Translations under genes and position numbers: made by a program | DNA from: Udaeobacter sp025935755 | GTDB taxonomy: Bacteria; Verrucomicrobiota; Verrucomicrobiia; Chthoniobacterales; UBA10450 | Assembly: GCA_036278715.1 (NCBI GenBank) | Contig: DASUKN010000004.1 | Coordinates: 67,011 to 131,010, forward strand | Length of the DNA: 64,000 nt | Reading direction: 5' to 3' | The notes under the pieces: model-generated | Database searches by the model: none | Seen by the model: the letters and a program-made list of their open reading frames with translations, nothing else | What the model was told of the DNA's origin: nothing | In this document: in pieces, positions 8,864-15,671 of the stretch | How positions within the stretch are numbered: the stretch's first letter is position 1 | Layout of the letters: each line of letters opens with the position of its first letter

Positions 8864-8908
8864 TCCGAAGATGATGACGGCTAATAGGATTTGACGCTTG
8901 ACCGGATA

Positions 8909-8921
8909 GATAAATTCCTCC
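8909..8921 (-). promoter_or_regulatory. Ribosome binding site before a non-standard start
   Basis: GGAGGA on the minus strand (plus-strand 8916-8921) is followed after four bases by ATC at 8909-8911. No ATG, GTG or TTG exists in the frame between the upstream stop (about 8932-8934) and 8863. Confidence 0.5.
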
Positions 8922-9039
8922 GGGTCCGTCTTCTACAAAACGAAAGCGGCGGATGAAAAGAAAAAAGTTTTACAAAAGGTGGATCGTCTTGTCCTCAAGG
9001 CTGCTTCCTCTGTTTAAAACGAAAATGCGAGAAGATCAG

Positions 9040-9153
9040 AGGTGGATCGGCTTCTCCGAAGCCGATGTTAACACGATGGAGATCAGCCGCAAAAATGCAG
9101 ACATTAGGCGGCGAAGCCGCCTTTCCAACGCGTTGAGGACAACGCGTTCCACC
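9040..9153. repeat. Composite hairpin repeat, family R1, copy 2
   Basis: This is the best preserved copy. The left end AGGTGGATCGGCTTCTCC continues into GAAGCCGAT, forming a 9-bp hairpin with loop TCC. The right end is the AACGCGTTG-AGGA-CAACGCGTT hairpin followed by CCACC. The outer AGGTGGA and TCCACC are inverted. It lies about 30 bp before the coiled-coil gene and may contain or separate its promoter. Confidence 0.8.
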
Positions 9154-9180
9154 AATTGAATTGTGTGATAGACTGCCAGC

Positions 9181-9774
9181 ATGCTCCGCGCGATCGCGTT
9201 GCCCGTGATTTTTATTACGGGCGCGATGATTGCATTTGCCGGCGATGAATCGAGCAATTCCGAGGAACCCGGCGAGTTCGACATTGAGCCGCCGATTTTA
9301 AAGCAAAATCTTTCGGACGAACTCGCCGAGACCGCGACACCCGACGGGGATGTTGCACGGTGTGAAAAAAAACTGGAGCGCGCGAAACGAAACGCGGCCG
9401 GCGCGGAGCGCCTTTGGAAAATCGGCGTGCTGGCGAAAGTGGAGGTGGAGCAGCGAGCGTTGAAGGCGATCAAGTGCGAAGCTGAACTCGCAAGCGCTCG
9501 AGTCGTCCGAGCGAAGGGAACAGTGGCCGAGCAGGAATCCCGCGTCGCGTCTGGTGAAGCCACGAAACAAGAGTTGGAAGTCGCGAAAACAGCGCTAGCC
9601 GAATTGATCGAAGCCGAGCAAAAAGCAATAGCAAAGCGCGAGGGCGCCGAGCTTGAATTTGCCGAAGCGAACCTGCGTCGTCAGCAAAGATTGCTGAAGC
9701 TCGGTAGCGCCCACAGATCCGACGTCACCAATGCCGAAGAAAAACTCGCCGAACTCAAAGCGCCGAAGAATTGA
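9181..9774 (+). CDS. Secreted coiled-coil protein with TolC/HlyD-like helices
   Basis: A 197-residue protein with a signal peptide (MLRAIALPVIFITGAMIAFA). Residues 55-197 are almost wholly helical and rich in Ala, Glu, Lys and Arg. Two related segments, ERLWKIGVLAKVEVEQRAL and RRQQRLLKLGSAHRSDV, resemble the helical-hairpin repeats of outer-membrane efflux proteins and membrane-fusion proteins, in which L-x-x-x-G-x-x-S/A-x-x-D/E is common. It probably forms a periplasmic coiled coil. Function is unknown. A copy of its last codons (ELKALKN then stop) recurs at 10255-10278, showing a past local duplication. Confidence 0.65.
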   Translation: MLRAIALPVIFITGAMIAFAGDESSNSEEPGEFDIEPPILKQNLSDELAETATPDGDVARCEKKLERAKRNAAGAERLWKIGVLAKVEVEQRALKAIKCEAELASARVVRAKGTVAEQESRVASGEATKQELEVAKTALAELIEAEQKAIAKREGAELEFAEANLRRQQRLLKLGSAHRSDVTNAEEKLAELKAPKN

Positions 9775-9847
9775 TACAATCGAAAATTGCAGGGCGTTTG
9801 TGCCAAACCCCGAAAGCATTCGGGGCTGACACAGACCCCCTGCAAGC

Positions 9848-9950
9848 GGATTTAGCAGCCGGCTGCCACCCGGTGTTTGCGTGATTCGCCTGCGCTGGCC
9901 GAAGCTTCGCGAACGAAAATGTCTCGAACAAATTTGCACGAAGTGCTTTT
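9848..9950 (-). pseudogene. Decayed 3' end of a second gamma-glutamyltransferase copy
   Basis: On the minus strand this stretch reads ASAGESRKHRVAAGC-stop, closely matching the C-terminus GASESRKDGMAAGY of the intact gene at 10358-12091. The DNA between 9751 and about 9910 aligns with 10255 to about 10415, including the 3' codons of the coiled-coil gene. The copy has no intact upstream frame. It is best explained as the leftover of a tandem duplication. Confidence 0.6.
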
Positions 9951-10220
9951 GGAGTGCGATGCCTCTTCGCATCGCGCGGCGGAACTGTCGCGCGTCAATC
10001 AATTCCGTGAGCGGGTGCATGCGCGGATCGCATCCAAAGACGTTTCAGTCTCAAGGCATTGAAGCCCGCGCGTGGATGCGTTCCGGCTGCGCTCCGGAGA
10101 TGGCGTGGTAATCGACGTGCCAACGCGCGATCACGCCTTCTCAGCGAAACTCGTTGATCGACCGACGACAGTCACTGCGCTGAGGACCGCGCACGCTACA
10201 GTGTCCTCTCGCCTCAGCGG

Positions 10221-10251
10221 ATTCTGCTGTAGTGTCCGCTGTCCTCAGCGG
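10221..10251. repeat. 31-bp hairpin repeat R3 (one full, one degraded unit)
   Basis: One unit beginning ATTCTGCTGTAGTGT and ending in the hairpin CCGCTG-TCCT-CAGCGG. A degraded unit lies just before it at about 10195-10220. The same unit occurs three times in tandem at 12703-12795. Confidence 0.75.
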
Positions 10252-10296
10252 ACCGAGCTCAAGGCGCTGAAGAATTGATACGATCAAAAATCGTAG

Positions 10297-10315
10297 GGCG
10301 TTTGTGTCAAACGCC
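10297..10315. terminator. Hairpin between convergent genes
   Basis: GGCGTTTG, loop TGT, CAAACGCC is a perfect 8-bp stem lying downstream of the ggt stop codon. There is no T-tract, so it may be a repeat hairpin rather than a true intrinsic terminator. Confidence 0.35.
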
Positions 10316-10357
10316 GATCAAGCGTCCGGCGTCTAACAGAGACGCCTGCAAACGGAT

Positions 10358-12091
10358 TCAGTATCCGGCTGCCATTCCGTCCTTGCGTGATTCGCTCGCA
10401 CCGACGTAAACGCGGCGGCCATCGTGCATTTCGACTTTGATGGCCTGATAGCCGCCGTAGCCGCCGACGTCAAAACGCACGTCATGACCTTTCTTGCGCA
10501 GTTCACGCACACTCTCGTATGGAATACCGCTTTCGACTTCAACATATCCACCTGAAGAGGTCATCTTTTCACCGGTAGGTTCGTTATCACCTTCATGTTG
10601 CCAGCGCGAGGCATCGCCGGCTTCCTGCACGTTCAGACCAAAATCAATCTGATTGGTAAGCACCTGCACGTGACCCTGTGGCTGCATGCCGCCGCCCATG
10701 ACACCAAAAGCTTCCCACGGTTTGCCGTCTTTCATAACGAACCCGGGGATAATCGTATGAAATGGCCGTTTGCCCGGCGCGTAAACATTCGCGTGTTGCG
10801 GGTCCATCGAAAAAAGTTCGCCGCGATCCTGAAACATGAATCCAAGGCCCGGCACGACGATTCCGCTGCCCATTCCGCGATAATTGCTTTGGATCAGCGA
10901 CACCATGTTGCCCTGATCGTCGGCGGTGCAGAGATAAATCGTGTCGCCTTGATTCAGCGCCGGGTTGCCGGGTTCGACTTGTTTGGCGGCGTGATTCGGA
11001 TCGATCAGTTTTCGGCGCTGTGCGGCGTATTCTTTTGAAAGTAATCCGGCCAGCGGGATCTTTGCGAACGCAGGATCTGCATAAAACTTCGCGCGATCGG
11101 CCCACGCGATCTTTTTCGCCTCGATCATCGCGTGAAGCGTTTCGGGCGAGTTGCGTCCCATGGCGCGGAGATCGAATCCTTCGAGGATGTTCAAGATCTG
11201 CAACGCGGAAATGCCCTGGCCGTTGGGCGGAAGCTCGAACACATCGTAACCGCGATAGTTCACCGAAACCGGGTCGACCCACGTTGATGTGTGCTTCTCG
11301 AAATCGGTTTTGCGGAGGAATCCGGCATTGGCTTGCATAAACGCGTCAATCTTGTCAGCGATCTCGCCTTTATAAAAAACGTCGCGACCTTTCTCGGCAA
11401 TCAATCGGAGCGTTCTCGCTAAATCCGGATTCTTGAAGACATCCCCTTTAGCCGGTGTGCGTCCCTTGCCATCCAGCGTATAGGTTTCGAGGAACGCTCC
11501 GGGTAATCCTTTGTAAACGCGCGGACCAAGCGCCCAGTAATATGCGATCAGATCGGTGACCGGAAAACCTTCTTCGGCGTAACGAATTGCCGGAGCAAGA
11601 TCATCACTGAGCGGCAGTTTGCCGAATTTCTTGTGCAGTTCCGCCCATGCATCGACGCAACCGGGCACACTGATCGGCAACATGCCGCGTGGCGGGATCA
11701 TCTCGGTATGCAGCTTCGCCAGCTCAGATTTCATCGCTTCGTAACTCAGACCAAGTGGCGAACGACCGCTGCCGTTGATTCCGTAAAGTCTGTTTTCTTT
11801 GGCGCTGTAAACGATCGCAAACAAATCGCCGCCGACTCCGTTTGAAACCGGTTCCATTAAACCGAGCGTCGCATTAGCTGCGATCGCCGCGTCCACTGCG
11901 GTACCGCCGCGCTTTAAAATATCGAGCCCGACCACCGTGGCGGCTGGCACGCTGGTGCAAACCATCCCATGTGTTGCCAAAACTTCCGATCGGGTAGCGA
12001 AATTCTTACCAGTGATGCGATCGATCTGCGCATGCGTCTGCGGAATGCCGGAGACCAACGCCACTGAAACAAAGCATAACCACTTCTTCAT
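10358..12091 (-). CDS. ggt: Gamma-glutamyltransferase family protein
   Basis: A 577-residue periplasmic Ntn-hydrolase with a signal peptide (residues 1-21, ending THAQ). The family N-terminal signature MVCTSVPAATVVGLDIL is followed by GGTAVDAAIAANA and GGDLFAIVY. The autoprocessing/catalytic Thr is best placed in GDTIYLCTADDQGNMVSL (about residue 385), where GDT replaces the more usual GTTH. The substrate loop is represented by GMGSGIV and MGGGMQPQGH. It probably cleaves gamma-glutamyl amides in the periplasm or an amide substrate of a related kind. No operon partner is close. A 3' fragment of a second copy lies downstream. Confidence 0.92.
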   Translation of the reverse strand: MKKWLCFVSVALVSGIPQTHAQIDRITGKNFATRSEVLATHGMVCTSVPAATVVGLDILKRGGTAVDAAIAANATLGLMEPVSNGVGGDLFAIVYSAKENRLYGINGSGRSPLGLSYEAMKSELAKLHTEMIPPRGMLPISVPGCVDAWAELHKKFGKLPLSDDLAPAIRYAEEGFPVTDLIAYYWALGPRVYKGLPGAFLETYTLDGKGRTPAKGDVFKNPDLARTLRLIAEKGRDVFYKGEIADKIDAFMQANAGFLRKTDFEKHTSTWVDPVSVNYRGYDVFELPPNGQGISALQILNILEGFDLRAMGRNSPETLHAMIEAKKIAWADRAKFYADPAFAKIPLAGLLSKEYAAQRRKLIDPNHAAKQVEPGNPALNQGDTIYLCTADDQGNMVSLIQSNYRGMGSGIVVPGLGFMFQDRGELFSMDPQHANVYAPGKRPFHTIIPGFVMKDGKPWEAFGVMGGGMQPQGHVQVLTNQIDFGLNVQEAGDASRWQHEGDNEPTGEKMTSSGGYVEVESGIPYESVRELRKKGHDVRFDVGGYGGYQAIKVEMHDGRRVYVGASESRKDGMAAGY

Positions 12092-12167
12092 CGTGCAATC
12101 TTCTCACTTCGTTCGGCGTCGACAATCTGATTCAGTGCCGGTACACGATGCGATTCGCCGCAATCGC

Positions 12168-12312
12168 GTCATGTCGAGCGAAGTGGAGACATCCCGTTGC
12201 GAAACGTTTACGGCATTTCCCGGGATTTAATTCGCTCACTTCCCGTTCGCTTACCCTTCGGCCTCCGGTACATGTCGAGGCCCCCAGCCGCTCCATTCTC
12301 GACTTCGCTCGG
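12168..12312. repeat. Inverted pair of R2 dispersed repeats
   Basis: The left arm GTCATGTCGAGCGAAGTGGA and the right arm CTCGACTTCGCTCGGAATGA are inverted relative to each other and enclose about 100 bases. They belong to the R2 family. The segment lies between the start of ggt and the small membrane gene and has no credible gene. Confidence 0.6.
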
Positions 12313-12374
12313 AATGACCCTGACAAATGTAGACTTGAATTTTGGTGGTCCGCCGATATTTGATTGCCGCAGCA

Positions 12375-12584
12375 ATGAAAATTTCTACCGATGACCAACG
12401 AGCGATCGGGGTGATTTTGTTCTCCGTAGGCGTTCTTGCTTTCCTGATAGGCATCGCTGGTCATTTCAAATCAGAGTACCATCACCGCGGCGAGATCGCT
12501 TCCATCGGATTCACGATCGCCCTCATTTTGGCGGCCATAGGCGTCGTAATGTTTCTGATCTCGTTAAAAAAGAAACGCGGCTGA
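12375..12584 (+). CDS. Small two-helix membrane protein
   Basis: A 69-residue protein from ATG at 12375 (MKISTDDQRAIG); the frame extends further upstream without reason. It has two transmembrane helices (about residues 9-29 and 41-63) separated by a short loop with KSEYHHRGE, and ends in a basic KKKRG tail. No family was recognised. It is flanked by repeat-rich intergenic DNA on both sides and has no partner. Confidence 0.5.
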   Translation: MKISTDDQRAIGVILFSVGVLAFLIGIAGHFKSEYHHRGEIASIGFTIALILAAIGVVMFLISLKKKRG

Positions 12585-12702
12585 TTTCTTTGGCGGTACT
12601 TTCAGGGCCTCTGTGTCAGCCCCAAAATGCTTTCGGGGTTCACAGCGGTAAGCGGATGCGAAGCAACGCCGGGCTTCCAACACCTACACCTCCAGCCTGA
12701 AC

Positions 12703-12795
12703 ATTCTGCTGTAGTGTCCGCTGTCCTCAGCGAATTCTGCTGTAGCATCCCCTGTCCTCAGCGGATTCTGCTGTAGCGTCCGCTGTCCTCAGCGG
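12703..12795. repeat. Three tandem 31-bp hairpin repeats R3
   Basis: Exactly three head-to-tail 31-bp units at 12703-12733, 12734-12764 and 12765-12795. Each starts ATTCTGCTGTAG and ends in CTGTCCTCAGCGG or a close variant. The inner part CCGCTG-TCCT-CAGCGG can fold into a hairpin. The loop TCCT is shared with the R1 hairpin. No spacers of variable sequence exist, so this is not a CRISPR array. Confidence 0.85.
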
Positions 12796-12871
12796 AATGG
12801 GAGAAAGCGACCCGGCGGCGACCCTTTTGAGATCGCCGCCTATTCCGCAGTCGCCCTGGACGAGCGGGAAA

Positions 12872-13264
12872 TTAGTCCTGCAACGCGTCGTGCAGTTGTT
12901 TTTTGGCGTTCAGCATGTCCTGATGCGCTTTTTCGATCGCATCGAGTTTCTTTTGCTGATCAGCGTTCAGCAGCGGACGAATTTGCGTCAGCGTGCTGTT
13001 CATCACCGTGTGCATCTTTTGCATCGCCTCCTGATGAATGGCGGCGATTTGCGGTTTGGCCGCATCAAGGATCGGTTGAACCTTCGCCTCCTGGTCAGCT
13101 GTCAGGTCCAGTTTCTCAGTAATCCCACGAAGGCCGAACGCGTGGCCGTGCCAGTGTCCAGCACCTCCGGGTCCCGGTTGTGCCTGCACAACGACAAAGC
13201 CCCCAAGCGCGATCGCACCGGCGGCTGCTAGAGCTAATACGTTTCTTTTCATAGTTGGTTTCAT
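12872..13264 (-). CDS. Periplasmic Spy/CpxP-like (LTxxQ) protein
   Basis: A 130-residue protein from MKPTMKRNV (13264; an alternative ATG is at 13252). A signal peptide ends near VVVQAQP. The mature part has a His/Gly patch (GGAGHWHGHAFG), then EKLDLTADQEAKVQPI and LTQIRPLLNADQQKKLDAI, the two LTxxQ-type helical motifs of Spy/CpxP chaperones. It is divergent from the sigma factor gene that starts about 200 bp away, and a related protein is encoded at 14339-14770. The group looks like an envelope-stress or metal-stress module. The long open frame upstream of 13264 is not coding. Confidence 0.8.
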   Translation of the reverse strand: MKPTMKRNVLALAAAGAIALGGFVVVQAQPGPGGAGHWHGHAFGLRGITEKLDLTADQEAKVQPILDAAKPQIAAIHQEAMQKMHTVMNSTLTQIRPLLNADQQKKLDAIEKAHQDMLNAKKQLHDALQD

Positions 13265-13465
13265 TTGTTTTCTACTCAGCGCTCTTCGCGCCTTTGAAAG
13301 ACATGACCGAGTGCGCCGCAGCGCGGTTACAAAAAATTTCAAAACGGGAGAGACTTTCCGGATCGTTGGCCGCGCTTGGCACAGGCATCCGTACGCGCGA
13401 GAAGTTGTAACCAAAGCGCAGCCGAACCGGTCATGAGTTGTTGGTGTGGATGCGCTCTCGATCAC

Positions 13466-14047
13466 ATGGATGATTCTGATGCAAGCGCGCTGGTTAAGGC
13501 TGCGCTTCGAAATGACGACGAGGCAGCTCGCGCGCTGGTGCGACGACTTTATCCGCTCGTTGCAAAGATCGTCCGTGCACACCGGGCGCGTCGAACGTCA
13601 GAGGAAGATCTCTGCCAAATGATTTTTATTAAGGTATTTCAAAAGCTGTCGCAGTTTTCAGGCAACGTGCCGCTGGAGCACTGGGTTTCGCGCGTTGCGG
13701 TCAATACATGTCTGAACCAAATCGAAGCCGAAAGGGTGCGACCTGAAGTGCGTCACGCTGATCTGAGCATCGAAGAACAAGCAGTAGTGGAAAATCTCGC
13801 AAGCTCCAGCGACGAGCTGGCACCGGACCAGCGGTTCGCCTCCCGCCAACTGGTGGAGCATTTGTTGGCTGTACTGAAGCCAGTCGAGCGGCTGGCAATC
13901 GATTTGCTATACTTACAGGGACGCAGCGTGGAAGAAATCCGAAAAATCACTGGTTGGAGCGCGGCGCTTGTTAAAGTACGAGCCTTTCGAGCCCGGCAGA
14001 AAATGAAACACCAGCTCGCAAAGATATCGCAGAAAGAAAACCAATGA
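13466..14047 (+). CDS. ECF-type RNA polymerase sigma factor
   Basis: A 193-residue protein starting at the ATG at 13466 (MDDSDASALVKAAL); the frame is open upstream but lacks family features there. Region 2 is at about residues 10-75 (LYPLVAKIVRAHR, then EEDLCQMIFIKVFQKL) and region 4 at about 130-185 (LKPVERLAIDLLYLQGRSVEEI, followed by a helix-turn-helix). It directs core polymerase to a small regulon. Its stop overlaps the next gene by four bases (ATGA), so sigma and anti-sigma-like proteins are translationally coupled. Two Spy-like periplasmic proteins flank them, which suggests an envelope stimulus. Confidence 0.9.
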   Translation: MDDSDASALVKAALRNDDEAARALVRRLYPLVAKIVRAHRARRTSEEDLCQMIFIKVFQKLSQFSGNVPLEHWVSRVAVNTCLNQIEAERVRPEVRHADLSIEEQAVVENLASSSDELAPDQRFASRQLVEHLLAVLKPVERLAIDLLYLQGRSVEEIRKITGWSAALVKVRAFRARQKMKHQLAKISQKENQ

Positions 14048-14337
14048 AGAACGAACAGATCGATCGATTGTTGCGATCTGCCGCCCACGCGGACGACGAC
14101 GCTCCAGCAGAGATGCCGTTTGGATTCGACACTCGCGTAGTTGCGCAATGGCGCGATGGCACGCCGACGACCAACGGCGTGATGCAGCTGCTTCGGCGTG
14201 TGGCGGTGTGCTCGATAGCCGTGATTGTCATATCAACCATCGCGGCCGTTCGTGAAATGAATCAGAGCCGCGAAATCCGCGAATCGCTCACGAATGAATT
14301 CGCCATCGCGGATTCGGCTATTCAGGATGAATTTTGA
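14044..14337 (+). CDS. Anti-sigma-factor-like membrane protein
   Basis: A 97-residue protein whose ATG overlaps the stop of the sigma factor gene. Residues 1-55 are cytoplasmic and charged (RLLRSAAHADDDAPAEMPFG). One transmembrane helix lies at about residues 53-74 (VAVCSIAVIVISTIAAV), followed by a short periplasmic tail. No zinc-binding anti-sigma motif (HxxxCxxC) is visible. By position and topology it probably holds the sigma factor at the membrane, comparable to CnrY-type proteins. Direct evidence for binding is absent. Confidence 0.7.
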   Translation: MKNEQIDRLLRSAAHADDDAPAEMPFGFDTRVVAQWRDGTPTTNGVMQLLRRVAVCSIAVIVISTIAAVREMNQSREIRESLTNEFAIADSAIQDEF

Positions 14338-14338
14338 A

Positions 14339-14770
14339 ATGAACCGGGCTTTGCAATGGAAACTTATCGCCGGCTTCCTTCTGGTGTTTGTCGCGGGCGG
14401 AATCACCGGCGCGTTCGTTGGTGGATCGTATGCGCGGCATCATTTTTTCGAGTTACATCGTCCGGATCGGATCGGCGGGCGAATGAAGGAAAGGCTACGA
14501 GCTGAACTCAATCTGACCCCGGAACAACTCGCCAGAATTTCTCCGATTATCGACAAAACAACCGGCCAACTCCGGCAAATTCGGAGAGATACTGGCCGGC
14601 GGGTTCACGAGATCGTCGTGGACGCGCATCAGCAGATGGCTGCTCAGCTCACCGACGAACAGCGTCAAAAGCTGAGGCAAATGGAAGAGCGACATCGCCG
14701 CTGGCGACATCACCGCTTTCACGATCATTCGGATGACCAGAGCGCCGAATCGCCTTCCGCTACGCCCTGA
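14339..14770 (+). CDS. Membrane-anchored Spy/CnrX-like periplasmic sensor
   Basis: A 143-residue protein from MNRALQWK (14339; an ATG at 14327 overlaps the previous gene). Residues 6-30 form a membrane anchor (LIAGFLLVFVAGGITGAFVGG). The rest is helical and very rich in His, Arg and Gln: RHHFFELHRPDR, ELNLTPEQLARI and LTDEQRQKLRQMEERHRRW, ending in a His-rich stretch HHRFHDHSDD. LTPEQ and LTDEQ are the LTxxQ motifs. The His clusters suggest metal sensing. It closes the sigma/anti-sigma operon. Confidence 0.75.
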   Translation: MNRALQWKLIAGFLLVFVAGGITGAFVGGSYARHHFFELHRPDRIGGRMKERLRAELNLTPEQLARISPIIDKTTGQLRQIRRDTGRRVHEIVVDAHQQMAAQLTDEQRQKLRQMEERHRRWRHHRFHDHSDDQSAESPSATP

Positions 14771-14777
14771 GAGCATT

Positions 14778-14844
14778 GGAGGGCGGAGCTCCGCGACGCC
14801 TGCAAAATTCTTTGCACGCTGAGGCTCGCGGAGCTCGCCCCTCC
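14778..14844. terminator. Long inverted repeat between convergent genes
   Basis: GGAGGGCGGAGCTCCGCG at 14778-14795 and CGCGGAGCTCGCCCCTCC at 14827-14844 are near-perfect inverted arms around a 31-base loop. It sits exactly between two converging genes and could stop transcription both ways. A related hairpin half recurs near 23424-23442, so it may also be a repeat family. Confidence 0.55.
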
Positions 14845-14845
14845 A

Positions 14846-15544
14846 TCAGAAGCGCGCGCCGTTTTCGAAAAAAATTCGTTCTCGTTCGACCTCTGCGCCG
14901 CGGCTGAGAAAAAGATCGCGTATTTCAGGCGTGTAGTAGCCGCCATTGTACGACGGGTTCAGACCAAAAAAGATTTTTCCGCCGGGTGCCAGGTGATGCT
15001 GTAAATCGCGCAGAAAGAAATCCCATTCCGCCGTTCCCCAACGTTTCTTTGCCGGATGGTAAAGATAAAAATTTGCAGAAAACGCTGTGATCCAATCGAA
15101 TTGTTTACCCAGGTCCGGCAGCGGTTCGAAAGCGTCGATTTTGTAAACGACCCGCTGCACATCAAACAACTCCAGTAGTTCGCCGAAAAGCGGAACGCGG
15201 TCGATGTCGAGGCCGACGACAGAGTGACCGAGGTTCTTCAGGATGAACAAGAAGAATCCGCCGCCGCAACCGAGGTCGAGAACACGTTTCGGTGCCGACC
15301 GATGAAGATTTAAATCCTGCACGCGTTCACGATTTAATTTCAACCACGGCTGGATATCTGCGTACTTGGCGTAGCCGGCAGTGGAATTCGCATATCGCTG
15401 CTGGATCTCCTGCGCCCGGTCCCGGTCGATTTGAGCGAGCATGGGTTGGAGCGGCACGGGAAAAATGGAGCGTTGCGCTCTGCGCCAGCCGCGGCGGTAG
15501 GTCAGTGGCTCCGTAAACTTGAGAATCTTGCGTGAGAGTTTCAT
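14846..15544 (-). CDS. Class I SAM-dependent methyltransferase
   Basis: A 232-residue protein from MKLSRKILKF (15544). The SAM-binding motif I is RVLDLGCGGGFFLFIL near residue 90, motif II VVGLDID near 113, and a post-motif WITAFSANFYLY near 155, followed by LAPGGKIFFGLNPSYNGG. The segment before the fold is basic. The substrate cannot be told from the sequence; it resembles generic methyltransferase type 11/25 proteins. It converges with the sigma operon and is upstream of nothing close. The frame before 15544 is non-coding. Confidence 0.85.
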   Translation of the reverse strand: MKLSRKILKFTEPLTYRRGWRRAQRSIFPVPLQPMLAQIDRDRAQEIQQRYANSTAGYAKYADIQPWLKLNRERVQDLNLHRSAPKRVLDLGCGGGFFLFILKNLGHSVVGLDIDRVPLFGELLELFDVQRVVYKIDAFEPLPDLGKQFDWITAFSANFYLYHPAKKRWGTAEWDFFLRDLQHHLAPGGKIFFGLNPSYNGGYYTPEIRDLFLSRGAEVERERIFFENGARF

Positions 15545-15671
15545 GCGTGACGCAGCCAATCCTGCCTGCGGGCACCCGGGACGCAAGTCCACGGTCGGAG
15601 TGCAGCGCAAAAACAGCGCGTCCTAACGTGAACCCGACAGGCGCTGCACTCCACAACGTGGCCGCCCTGTG

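Noticed and set aside
10644..11282. A 212-codon minus frame inside ggt
   Set aside because: Out-of-frame shadow of the gamma-glutamyltransferase gene on the same strand.
12132..12464. A 110-codon minus frame
   Set aside because: It translates an R2 repeat pair and overlaps the small membrane gene; composition is repeat-like.
12703..12795. A possible CRISPR array
   Set aside because: The units are contiguous, 31 bp each, with no variable spacers and no cas genes nearby.
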